DNA from: Solirubrobacter soli DSM 22325
Lineage (GTDB): Bacteria; Actinomycetota; Thermoleophilia; Solirubrobacterales; Solirubrobacteraceae
Length of the DNA: 64,000 bases
Direction: 5' to 3'
NCBI RefSeq assembly: GCF_000423665.1
Contig: NZ_KE384069.1
Span: 485,588 to 549,587 of the forward strand
Made by a program: the position numbers and the translations under genes
In this document: piece by piece, positions 22,112 through 30,123 of the stretch
Position numbering within the stretch: position 1 is the first letter of the stretch
Layout of the letters: every line of letters starts with the position of its first letter
The notes under the pieces: generated by a model
Database searches by the model: none
Told to the model about the DNA's origin: nothing
The model's input: only the letters and a program-made list of their open reading frames with translations

Positions 22112-23715
22112 GGGTTCCCACCGACCTCGTCCTGGCCGAGGACGTCATGCCGCTCGGCCACCTGCTGCTGCGCAGCGCGAAGCGTGACCCGGACCATGAG
22201 GCGCTCGTCTTCCCGGACTCGCGCTGGACCTACCGCGAGCTGACCGACCGCGCGTGGGGGATCGCGAAGTCGCTGCTCGCGCTCGGCGTCCAGCCGGGCG
22301 AGCACGTCGGCTTCCTGATGACCAATCACCCGGACCTGGTCGCGACCTACTTCGGGATCTCGCTCGCCGGCGCCGTGGTCGTCCCGATCAACGCCCGCTA
22401 CCGCACGACCGAGCTGCGCACGATCGTCGAGGACGCCGACATGGTCGTCCTGCTCACCCACGATCACGCCGACGCGCACGTCGACTTCACGGCGCTGATC
22501 GAGGAGGCGGGCATGCCGCCGGCACTGCGCCACACGGTGATGATGGGCGAGCGCGAGCCCGAGGGGATGATCTCGCGGCGCGAGTTCGACCTGCTCGGCG
22601 AGCAGGTCGACGAGCGCGCGCTGATCACCCGCGTCGAGGGCCAGCGCGTGCGCGACCCCGCACTGATCCTCTACACGTCCGGCACGACCAGCGCGCCGCG
22701 CGGCGCGATCCTCTCGCACGAGGCCAACGTCCGGATCTGGACGACGACCGGGCGCGTGTGGGAGACGACGCGCGAGGACCGGCACTGGACGGCGCTGCCG
22801 CTCTACCACGTGACCGCGCTCGGCTGCCTGACGTGGGTGCTGGGCGTCGGCGCGACCTTCATCAGCGACTACAGCTGGGACGCCGGCCGCGCGTTGCGGG
22901 CGATGGAGACCGAGCAGGCGACCGAGTTCTATCCCGCCTACCAGCCGGTGATGGAGGACCTGATCAGCCACCCGGACTTCGCCGCCGCCGACCTCAGCCG
23001 CATCCGCACGTTCCTCAACGTCGCGCCGCCGGAGGTCCTGGCCAAGTTCCAGGATCGGATCCCGCACGCTATCCAGCTGACGACCTACGGCGGGACCGAA
23101 GGCGGGCCGGTGACGCTCGTCCGCCGCGACGACCCGCTCGAGACGCGCCTGAACACGTGCGGGCGCTGCCAGCCCGGGCTCGAGCTGAAGGTCGTGGGGG
23201 AGGACGGACAGGACGTGCCGCCCGGCACGCCGGGCACGATCCTCTTCCGCGGCTGGAACACGCTGACCGAGTACTACAAGTCGCCGCGCAAGAACGCCGA
23301 GTCGATGCTCGAAGGCGGCTGGGTGACGATGCAGGACCTCGGCGTCATGGACGAGCACGGTGCCGTGCTCTTCCTCGGCCGCGTCAAGGAGACGCTCAAG
23401 GTCGGCGGCGAGAACGTCGCGCCGCAGGAGGTCGAGGCGCAGCTGTGCACCCATCCGGCGGTCAAGCTCGCGCAGGTGGTCGGGATCCCCGACGAGCGGC
23501 TCGTCGAGGTGCCGGCGGCGTTCGTCGAGCTGCTGCCGGGCGTCGAGGTCACGCCGGAGGTGCTGATCGCGCACTGCCGGGGGAAGATCGCCTCTTTCAA
23601 GGTGCCGCGGCTGATCCGGTTCATCGACGGCGCCGAGTGGCCGATGTCGACCACGAAGATCCAGCGGTTCGCCTTGAAGGAGCGGTTGCTGGCTGAGTTG
23701 GGGGTGCACGCATGA
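22108..23715 (+). CDS. acyl-CoA synthetase (AMP-forming), tandem copy 2
   Basis: A 535-residue ANL ligase starting at GTG 22108 in a GTGA overlap with the previous stop. Motifs: ILYTSGTTSAPRGAILSHE, TYGGTEGGPV, GWVTMQDLGV, GRVKETLKVGGENVAPQEVE and MSTTKIQRFALKE. Most of the sequence matches copy 1, while the substrate-pocket region differs (WTALPLYHVTALGCLTWVLGVGATF against YNPLPLFHVAAMGSMTWTIGHGATF). That suggests duplication with divergence towards related acids. In both copies the TGD motif reads MSDLG or MQDLG. It overlaps the following acyl-CoA dehydrogenase by 4 bp. Confidence 0.87.
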   Translation: MRVPTDLVLAEDVMPLGHLLLRSAKRDPDHEALVFPDSRWTYRELTDRAWGIAKSLLALGVQPGEHVGFLMTNHPDLVATYFGISLAGAVVVPINARYRTTELRTIVEDADMVVLLTHDHADAHVDFTALIEEAGMPPALRHTVMMGEREPEGMISRREFDLLGEQVDERALITRVEGQRVRDPALILYTSGTTSAPRGAILSHEANVRIWTTTGRVWETTREDRHWTALPLYHVTALGCLTWVLGVGATFISDYSWDAGRALRAMETEQATEFYPAYQPVMEDLISHPDFAAADLSRIRTFLNVAPPEVLAKFQDRIPHAIQLTTYGGTEGGPVTLVRRDDPLETRLNTCGRCQPGLELKVVGEDGQDVPPGTPGTILFRGWNTLTEYYKSPRKNAESMLEGGWVTMQDLGVMDEHGAVLFLGRVKETLKVGGENVAPQEVEAQLCTHPAVKLAQVVGIPDERLVEVPAAFVELLPGVEVTPEVLIAHCRGKIASFKVPRLIRFIDGAEWPMSTTKIQRFALKERLLAELGVHA

Positions 23716-24896
23716 CGGCGATCGACGCGCCCCCGGGGCTGTCCTTCGACTTCACCCCGGAGCAGCGCATGCTGCGCAAGACCGTGCACGACTTCGTCGA
23801 GAAGCGGTTGCCGAAGGCGTTCTCGCGCGAGCTCGAGGGGCGCGAGGAGTACCCCACCGAGTTGGCCGAGCGGATCGCCAAGGCGGGGCTCAACGGGATC
23901 GGCATCCCGGAGGAGCTTGGCGGCGAGGGCGGCGACCTGATCGACCAGGTGATCGTGATGGAGGAGCTCTCGCGCTCGCTCGCGGGGCTCGCCTGGCTGT
24001 GGGGCATCAACGTCTGGTCGGGCGGCAAGGCGATCGTCCTGCACGGCTCGCCGCAGCAGCAGGCCGAGCTGTTGCCGCGTCTGGCGGAGGGCAAGCTGCA
24101 GTTCGCGTTCGCGATGACCGAGCCCGACGGCGGCACCGATGTCCTGCGCGCGATGAAGACCCGCGCGACCCGCACCGACGGCGGCTGGCTGATCAATGGG
24201 ACCAAGATCTGGTCGACGCTCTCGCACGTCGCCGATCGCGTGATCGTGCTCGCCCGCACCTCCGACCACGACAAGCCTTCGCGCGGGCTGACGATGCTGA
24301 TGGTCCGCAAGGGCACGGAGGGCTTCGACGCCAAGCCGATCCCGAAGCTCGGCATGCGCGCGCTCGGCTCCTGCCAGATCAGCCTGCGCGACGTCTTCGT
24401 GGCCGACGAGGACGTGCTGGGCGAGGTCGACCAGGGCTGGAAGTACGTCATGGCGTCGCTCAACAGCGAGCGGATCATGGTCGCCGCGATGTGCACCGGG
24501 ATCCTCGCGGGCGTGCTCGAGGACGCGATCGCGTACGCGAATCAGCGCACCGCGTTCGGCAAGCCGATCGCGCAGATGCAAGCGATCCAGCACAAGATCG
24601 CCGACATCGCGATGAACCTGGAGACCTGCCGCCTGCACACCTACCGCGCGGCGTGGCTGGAGCGCGAAGGCCGGCCGTGCGGCGTCGAGGCGACGACGGC
24701 GAAGGCGCTGACGTCCCAGTACGCGGTCGCGGGCGCCGACGCCGGCATCCAGATCCTCGGCGGCAACGGCTACGCCATGGAATACGACATGCAGCGCTAC
24801 TGGCGCGACGTCCGGCTGCTCGAGATCGGCCCGATCTCGAACGAGATGGCGCGCAACTACGTCGGCGAGAGCCTCGGCCTTCCCCGATCCTTCTAG
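23712..24896 (+). CDS. acyl-CoA dehydrogenase 1
   Basis: A 394-residue FAD enzyme of normal length. Landmarks: N-terminal helical domain (TPEQRMLRKTVHDFVEKRLPK), the AFAMTEPDGGTD FAD/substrate motif, GGWLINGTKIWSTLS, RTAFGKPIAQMQAIQHKIADI, and GIQILGGNGYAMEYDMQRYWRDVRLLEIGPISNEMARN (residues split over two helices). It introduces a 2,3 double bond into an acyl-CoA, passing electrons to ETF. The usual GGTxE near the end reads GPISNE, and a Glu remains available. Operon position between two synthetases and the thiolase. Confidence 0.88.
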   Translation: MTAIDAPPGLSFDFTPEQRMLRKTVHDFVEKRLPKAFSRELEGREEYPTELAERIAKAGLNGIGIPEELGGEGGDLIDQVIVMEELSRSLAGLAWLWGINVWSGGKAIVLHGSPQQQAELLPRLAEGKLQFAFAMTEPDGGTDVLRAMKTRATRTDGGWLINGTKIWSTLSHVADRVIVLARTSDHDKPSRGLTMLMVRKGTEGFDAKPIPKLGMRALGSCQISLRDVFVADEDVLGEVDQGWKYVMASLNSERIMVAAMCTGILAGVLEDAIAYANQRTAFGKPIAQMQAIQHKIADIAMNLETCRLHTYRAAWLEREGRPCGVEATTAKALTSQYAVAGADAGIQILGGNGYAMEYDMQRYWRDVRLLEIGPISNEMARNYVGESLGLPRSF

Positions 24897-24911
24897 CGAG
24901 AGAGAATCGAC

Positions 24912-26069
24912 ATGAACGAAGTCGTGATCATCGACGCGGTGCGCACCCCGATCGGGCGCGGACACGCCGAAAAGGGCTACTACAAGGACCTGCATCCGGC
25001 CGACCTGCTCGGGCTGACCTACACGGAGCTGCTGTCGCGCACCGGTCTCGACGCCGCCGAGGTCGAGTACGTGATCGCGGGCTGCGTGCAGCAGTTCGGC
25101 GAGCAGACGATGAACATCGCCCGCAACGCGTGGCTGCAGGAAGGGCTGCCGATCGAGGCGTCGGCGTCGACGATCGACCTGCAGTGCGGCTCGGGCCAGC
25201 AGGCGGTCAGCGTCGGCGCGGCGCTGATCGCGTCGGGCATCCACGACGTCGTGATCGGCTCGGGCGTCGAGCACATGGGCCACATCTCGTTCGCGGCGGG
25301 CGCGAAGGCGCAGCAGGAGTTCGGCTCGCCCTGGACCCAGAAGTTCTGGGACCACCACAACGTCCAGGGTCAGGGGATCGGTGCCGAGCTGATCGCCGAG
25401 GAGTACGAGATCCCGCGCTCCGAGCTCGACGAGCTCGCGGTCGAGTCGCACCGCAAGGCGGCACGCGCGACCGAGCAGGGCTGGTTCGAGCGCGAGATCG
25501 TGCCGGTGCAGATCGACGGGCACGCCGTGGCGACGGACCAGGGCATCCGGCCGGACACGAACCTCGAGGCGCTCTCGCAGCTCAAGCCCGCGTTCAAGCC
25601 CGACGGGCGGATCACGGCCGGCAACTCGTCGCAGATCTCCGACGGCGCGGCCGCGGTGCTGCTGATGTCGCGGGCGAAGGCCGACGCGCTGGGGCTGACG
25701 CCGCGGGCACGGATCGTCGACACGACCAGCGTCGGCTGTGACCCGGTGAAGATGCTCGAGGGTCCGATCCCGGCGACGCGCAAGCTCCTGCAGCGCAACT
25801 CGATGAGCATCGACGACATCGACTACGTCGAGATCAACGAAGCGTTCGCGCCCGTCGTGGCCGCCTGGCGGCGCGAGTACGACCCGGACATGGACCGCGT
25901 GAACCCGCGCGGGGGCGCGATGGCGCTCGGGCACCCGCTCGGCTCGACCGGCGCGCGGCTGTTGACGACGCTGCTGCACGAGCTCGAGGACTCAGACAAG
26001 GAAGTGGGTCTCGTGACGATGTGCTGTGGCGGCGGCCTGGGCACGGGCACGCTGATCCAGCGCGTCTGA
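24912..26069 (+). CDS. thiolase (acetyl-CoA C-acyltransferase)
   Basis: A 385-residue thiolase-fold enzyme with all catalytic signatures: nucleophilic Cys92 in DLQCGSGQQA, the NEAFAP motif, His in GGAMALGHPLGSTGAR and the second Cys in MCCGGGLGTGTLI. It cleaves a 3-ketoacyl-CoA with CoA to a shortened acyl-CoA plus acetyl- or propionyl-CoA, the last beta-oxidation step. The residues are consistent with a degradative enzyme. A ribosome site GAGAGA precedes ATG 24912. It follows the first dehydrogenase by 15 bp and precedes the second by 1 bp. Confidence 0.9.
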   Translation: MNEVVIIDAVRTPIGRGHAEKGYYKDLHPADLLGLTYTELLSRTGLDAAEVEYVIAGCVQQFGEQTMNIARNAWLQEGLPIEASASTIDLQCGSGQQAVSVGAALIASGIHDVVIGSGVEHMGHISFAAGAKAQQEFGSPWTQKFWDHHNVQGQGIGAELIAEEYEIPRSELDELAVESHRKAARATEQGWFEREIVPVQIDGHAVATDQGIRPDTNLEALSQLKPAFKPDGRITAGNSSQISDGAAAVLLMSRAKADALGLTPRARIVDTTSVGCDPVKMLEGPIPATRKLLQRNSMSIDDIDYVEINEAFAPVVAAWRREYDPDMDRVNPRGGAMALGHPLGSTGARLLTTLLHELEDSDKEVGLVTMCCGGGLGTGTLIQRV

Positions 26070-26070
26070 C

Positions 26071-27198
26071 ATGCGACGGACGATCTTCGAGCCCGAGCAC
26101 GAGGACTTCCGCGAGTCGGTCCGCGGCTTCCTGACCAAGGAGGCCGTGCCCAAGACCGAGGAATGGGAGGCGGACGGGGTCATCGACCGCGCGTTCTGGC
26201 GCAAGGCCGCCGCCCAGGGCTTCGTCGGCTTCTCCGCCCCGGAGGAGCACGGCGGGCTCGGTCTGCACGACTTCCGCTTCAACGCGATCATCGACGAGGA
26301 GGTCGCCTACACCGGCGCGGTCACGGACAACTTCGCGCTCGTCAACGACATCGTCGTGCCGTACCTGCAGGACCTCACCGACGAGCCGCAGCGGGCGCGG
26401 TGGCTTCCGGGGGTGACGACGGGCGACATCGTCCCGGCGATCGCGATGACCGAGCCGGGGACGGGGTCGGACCTGCGCGCGATCGCCTCGACCGCGAAGT
26501 GGGACGGCTCCGCGTATCGGTTGAGCGGCTCGAAGACCTTCGTGTCCTCGGGCATCCAGGCGGATCTGGTGATCGTCGCCGCGCGGACGGGCGAGGGGAT
26601 GTCGCTGCTGGCGGTTCCCTCTGACGCGGAGGGGTTCACCCGCGGGCGCAAGCTCGACAAGGTCGGCCGCAAGGGACAGGACACGGCGGAGCTGTTCTTC
26701 GACGACGTCGTCGTGCCGCCGGAGGACGTGATCGGCGAGGTCGGGCGCGGGCTGTCGCTGCTGATGCGCAACCTGCCGCAGGAGCGGCTCTCGATCGCCG
26801 TGACGGCGGTGGCGTCCGCTGAGCGCGCTCTGGAGATCACGTTGGAGTACGTCAAGGGCCGCAACGCGTTCGGCAAGCCGGTCGGGTCCTTCCAGGCCAA
26901 CCGCTTCTCGTTGGCCGAGGCCGCGACCGCGGTGCAGATCGCCCGCGTGTACGTCGATCGCTGCCTGGCGTTGCAGGTCGCCGGCGAGCTGACCCCGGAG
27001 GACGCGGCGGGCGCCAAGTACTGGACGACCGAGCTGCAGTTCAAGGTCATCGACCTCGGCCTGCAGATGCACGGCGGCTACGGCTACATGGAGGAGTACG
27101 AGATCGCGCGCATGTGGCGCGACGCCCGCGTGCAGCGCATCTACGGCGGCACGACGGAGATCATGAAAGAGATCGTCGGCCGCTCGCTCGGCCTCTAG
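26071..27198 (+). CDS. acyl-CoA dehydrogenase 2
   Basis: A 375-residue acyl-CoA dehydrogenase. It shows MRRTIFEPEHEDFRESVRGFL, AIAMTEPGTGSDLRAI, SGSKTFVSSGIQADLVIV, AFGKPVGSFQANRFSLAE, and the full C-terminal signature GGYGYMEEYEIARMWRDARV followed by GGTTEIMKEIVGRSLGL with the catalytic-type Glu. It is the more canonical of the two dehydrogenases in this operon. Having two suggests two dehydrogenation steps or two chain types. The start lies 1 bp after the thiolase stop. Confidence 0.9.
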   Translation: MRRTIFEPEHEDFRESVRGFLTKEAVPKTEEWEADGVIDRAFWRKAAAQGFVGFSAPEEHGGLGLHDFRFNAIIDEEVAYTGAVTDNFALVNDIVVPYLQDLTDEPQRARWLPGVTTGDIVPAIAMTEPGTGSDLRAIASTAKWDGSAYRLSGSKTFVSSGIQADLVIVAARTGEGMSLLAVPSDAEGFTRGRKLDKVGRKGQDTAELFFDDVVVPPEDVIGEVGRGLSLLMRNLPQERLSIAVTAVASAERALEITLEYVKGRNAFGKPVGSFQANRFSLAEAATAVQIARVYVDRCLALQVAGELTPEDAAGAKYWTTELQFKVIDLGLQMHGGYGYMEEYEIARMWRDARVQRIYGGTTEIMKEIVGRSLGL

Positions 27199-27206
27199 GA
27201 GATCGC

Positions 27207-28055
27207 ATGCAGCGAGTGGTCGTGGTGGGTGGCGGGATCATGGGCAACGGCATCGCCCAGGTCGTCGCCACGGCGGGGTTCGACGTGACCCTGGTCGACA
27301 TCTCCTCGGAGGCGCTGGAGCGGGCGCAGGCGCGGATCTCCAAGTCGCTGGGACGGTCGGTCAAGGTCGAGCGGCTGTCCTCCGAAGCGGCTGACGCGGT
27401 GTTGGCGCGGCTGTCGTTCTCGACGGAGATCGACGCTGCTGCCGATCACGCGATCGAGACCGTGGTCGAGGACCTCGACGTCAAGCGGCGCGTGCTGGCG
27501 TCGTTGGACGAGGCGCTGCGCGACGACGTGATCATCGCCTCCAACACGTCGCAGTTCTCGATCTCGCTGCTGGCGGCGGCGACCAAGCGGCCGGACCGGG
27601 TGATCGGGTCGCACTGGTTCAACCCGCCGCCGGTCATGCAGCTGATCGAGATCATCCGCGGGGTCGAGACCTCCGACGAGACGCTCGCCTCCACCGTGGA
27701 GTTGGCGGCGCGCTACGGCAAGCAGACCGTGGTGTGCGACAAGGACACGCCCGGGTTCATCACCTCGCGGCTGATCATCGCCCTCGGGTTGGAGGCGATG
27801 CGGATCGTCGAAGAGGGGATCGCGTCGGTCGAGGACGTCAACACCGCCTGCCGGCTCGGGTTCGGGCACGCGATGGGGCCGCTGGACACGATGGACTTCT
27901 CCGGCCTGGACACCGCGCTCCACGTCGCCGACGCGATGCGGGGCTCGTATGGAGAGCGGTTCCTCGCGCCGCAGAACCTGCGCGTGCTGGTCAACGGCGG
28001 GCACCTCGGGCGCAAGACCGGCCGTGGGTTCACGGCCTACGACTCCGCGACGTGA
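27207..28055 (+). CDS. 3-hydroxyacyl-CoA dehydrogenase
   Basis: A 282-residue stand-alone enzyme of the 3-hydroxybutyryl-CoA dehydrogenase type. It opens with the NAD-binding VVVVGGGIMGNGIAQVVA and then shows ASNTSQFSIS and GSHWFNPPPVMQLIEII, with catalytic His136, and the C-terminal dimerisation domain (VVCDKDTPGFITSRLIIALGLEAMRIVEEG, read over its helices). It oxidises L-3-hydroxyacyl-CoA to 3-ketoacyl-CoA with NAD. ATG 27207 has AGGAG about 6 nt upstream. It completes the dehydrogenase-hydratase-dehydrogenase-thiolase set within one operon. Confidence 0.9.
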   Translation: MQRVVVVGGGIMGNGIAQVVATAGFDVTLVDISSEALERAQARISKSLGRSVKVERLSSEAADAVLARLSFSTEIDAAADHAIETVVEDLDVKRRVLASLDEALRDDVIIASNTSQFSISLLAAATKRPDRVIGSHWFNPPPVMQLIEIIRGVETSDETLASTVELAARYGKQTVVCDKDTPGFITSRLIIALGLEAMRIVEEGIASVEDVNTACRLGFGHAMGPLDTMDFSGLDTALHVADAMRGSYGERFLAPQNLRVLVNGGHLGRKTGRGFTAYDSAT

Positions 28056-29068
28056 GCTCGTTCGGCCTCGTCCTGCCGATCCAGGCTCGCGGGGTGTCGC
28101 TGGGCTCGTTGATCGGCGAGCTGGGGGAGGAGGTGCTCGCGGCCGAGGCCGCCGGCTTCGAGGCCGTGTACCTGCCCGAGTTCCACCAGGCGCACGGCGG
28201 CGCGTTGGTGTCGCCGCTGCTGCTGTTGGGGTGGCTGGGCGCCCGCACCTCGACGATCCGGCTGGGCACCCTGGTCGCGGCCGCGCCGTTGTACGACCCG
28301 GTGCGGCTCGCCGAGGACGCGCTGATGCTCGACCACGCCACGGGCGGCCGGCTGATCCTCGGTCTCGGGTCCGCGCACGTCGACTTCGAGCTCTTCGGGC
28401 GTGATCGTTCGCGGCGCCAAGCGCTCTTCGACGAGGTCCTGGACGTGCTCGACGCGGCGTTCAGCGGCGAGCCGTTCGAGGTCCACGGCCGCCGCGGCCA
28501 GGTCACGGCGGGCGGCCGCCGCCCGACGATCTGGATCGGCGCCCACGGCCCGCGCGGCCTGCGCCGCGCCGCGGAGCGCGCCGACGGCTGGGTCTGCGAC
28601 CCGCAACGCGGCATCGACGCCGCCGCCCGCCTCGCCGCGCGGTACCGCGCGGCGCTTCCCGGCGCGGCCACGCCGCACGACTCCTCGCCGCGCGGCCACG
28701 TCGCCCTCTTCCGCGAGGCCTGGATCGGCGACCTCGACGAGTGGGCGCCGCACGCCATGAAGGTCCACCGTCTCTACTTCAACGTCGGGACCTACCTGCG
28801 CGAGTTCGAGCCGTGGGTCGACGAGATCCGCTCGCGCGAGGACTTCACGTTCGAGCGCGTCGCCCCGGACCGGTTCCTCGTCGGCGACGGCGAGGAGATC
28901 CGGGCGACCGTCGCCGACTGGGTCGCGCGCACCGGCGCCGACCACATCGCGATCCGCCTGCGCCAGCCGACCGGCCCGTCGCACGAGGCGACCCTGGCGG
29001 CGATCGAGCGCTTCGGGCGCGAGGTGATCAGCGGCGCCAGAACGCCAGGCGCTGCACCGACGCCTTGA
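28052..29068 (+). CDS. LLM-class flavin-dependent oxidoreductase 1
   Basis: A 338-residue bacterial-luciferase-like protein starting at GTG 28052 in a GTGA overlap with the dehydrogenase stop. It has the TIM-barrel strands FGLVLPIQARG, FEAVYLPEFHQ, IRLGTLVAAAPLYDPVRLAEDALMLDHATGGRLILGLG (read over three strands) and TIWIGAHGPRGLRRAAERADGW. This family uses FMN or F420 in monooxygenases and dehydrogenases. It is the last gene of the nine-gene operon. As a monooxygenase it could open a ring or hydroxylate the substrate before beta-oxidation (inference). The cofactor is not decided by the sequence. Confidence 0.8.
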   Translation: MSSFGLVLPIQARGVSLGSLIGELGEEVLAAEAAGFEAVYLPEFHQAHGGALVSPLLLLGWLGARTSTIRLGTLVAAAPLYDPVRLAEDALMLDHATGGRLILGLGSAHVDFELFGRDRSRRQALFDEVLDVLDAAFSGEPFEVHGRRGQVTAGGRRPTIWIGAHGPRGLRRAAERADGWVCDPQRGIDAAARLAARYRAALPGAATPHDSSPRGHVALFREAWIGDLDEWAPHAMKVHRLYFNVGTYLREFEPWVDEIRSREDFTFERVAPDRFLVGDGEEIRATVADWVARTGADHIAIRLRQPTGPSHEATLAAIERFGREVISGARTPGAAPTP

Positions 29069-29228
29069 GGATCGCGCTCCACGGGATCTGCGCCGCCTGA
29101 CGGTCGCGGATCGCGTCGAACGGGCTGAAGCGCAGCACGCCGCCCGAACCGAGCGTGAAGCTGCCGTCGTCGGCGCGGTTGCCGTCGACGTAGATCCACC
29201 CGCGATCGATCCGCTCCACATGGCTCAT
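29028..29228 (-). CDS. small conserved-looking protein, 66 aa, unknown
   Basis: A 66-residue protein with no signal peptide or membrane helix, starting at ATG 29228, whose ATGA overlaps the stop of the upstream dehydrogenase-like gene; this coupling is the main reason to accept it. Its start MSHVERIDRGWIYVDGNRADDGSFTLGSGGVLRF predicts short beta-strands, followed by a helix and an aromatic/basic end (QRLAFWRR). I do not recognise a family. It overlaps the convergent LLM gene by 41 bp. Confidence 0.45.
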   Translation of the reverse strand: MSHVERIDRGWIYVDGNRADDGSFTLGSGGVLRFSPFDAIRDRQAAQIPWSAILKASVQRLAFWRR

Positions 29229-30046
29229 GCCCCGAGCCTATCCCGCAGGACCTCGATCAGCGATGAATCGTCCTTGCGGCCGAGCCCCGCTTGGCGGCCG
29301 GCCAGGTAGAGCTGCTCGGCCGCCGCGGCCATCGGCGCCTTGTCGCCGGCCGCCGCGGTCACGAGGCCCATGTCCTTGACGAAGATGTCGAGCGCGCTCT
29401 TGGCCTCGTCGAAGGCGCCGGCGACCATCCGCTCGCCGCGGTCGTCGAGCATGAAGGACGCGGCCGCGCCCTCGCGCAGGATCTCCCACGTCGCGCGGGC
29501 GTCGAGGCCGAGCGACTCCGCGAACGCCAGGCCCTCCGCCGCGGCGGCGATGTGGACGCCGCACAGCAGCTGATTGACGAGCTTGACCTTCTGTCCGTCG
29601 CCGGGTTCCGGTCCGACGTGCGGTGCGCTGCGGGCGAGAGCGTCCAGCAGCGGCCGGGCCTTGGCCACCGCACGCTCGGCTCCCCCCGCCATGATCAGCA
29701 GATCGCCGTCCGCCGCCCGCGCGACGCCGCCCGAGACCGGCGCGTCGACGATGTCGTTGTCGAGCTTCTCGGCCCACGCGCGCAGCGGCGCCGGGCCGAC
29801 CGTGGACATGATCACCACCGTGGTCGAAGCGCCGAGCGCGACCTCCTCGAGGACGCTGTCCAGCTGCTCCGGCGTCGCGACCATGACGACGAGCAGGTCG
29901 GCGTCGGCTGCCGCTTCGCTCGCGCTGCCCACCTGGGTGCGCGACGGGTCGGCGTCGAACGCGACCACCTCGTTGCCGGCGCGCGACGCGCACTCCGCCA
30001 TCGGCGCTCCCATCGCGCCGAGGCCGATCCAACCGATCCGGGCCAT
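29225..30046 (-). CDS. 3-hydroxyisobutyrate-dehydrogenase-like NAD(P) enzyme
   Basis: A 273-residue beta-hydroxyacid dehydrogenase. It starts MARIGWIGLGAMGAPMAECASRAG (Rossmann fold with GLGxMG signature), then shows the substrate-loop DAPVSGGVARAADGDLLIMAGG and the catalytic-lysine helix DGQKVKLVNQLLCG, and closes with a helical dimer domain. It oxidises small 3-hydroxyacids such as 3-hydroxyisobutyrate or tartronate semialdehyde-type substrates. Length is normal (about 290). It is monocistronic except for the small coupled gene after it. No operator of the main family precedes it, so membership of the catabolic regulon is doubtful. Confidence 0.82.
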   Translation of the reverse strand: MARIGWIGLGAMGAPMAECASRAGNEVVAFDADPSRTQVGSASEAAADADLLVVMVATPEQLDSVLEEVALGASTTVVIMSTVGPAPLRAWAEKLDNDIVDAPVSGGVARAADGDLLIMAGGAERAVAKARPLLDALARSAPHVGPEPGDGQKVKLVNQLLCGVHIAAAAEGLAFAESLGLDARATWEILREGAAASFMLDDRGERMVAGAFDEAKSALDIFVKDMGLVTAAAGDKAPMAAAAEQLYLAGRQAGLGRKDDSSLIEVLRDRLGA

Positions 30047-30123
30047 TGGTCGGGGATACCCGGACGAGACCCGACCTGGACTTGACGCCGGCGACCGCGA
30101 TCGCGGAGGATCGTGAGCGCGCC

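Noticed and set aside
21601..25979. Very long leftward frames opposite the synthetases, dehydrogenase and thiolase
   Set aside because: High GC makes antisense frames open by chance; the sense strand has full catalytic motifs and ATGA/GTGA-linked operon structure.
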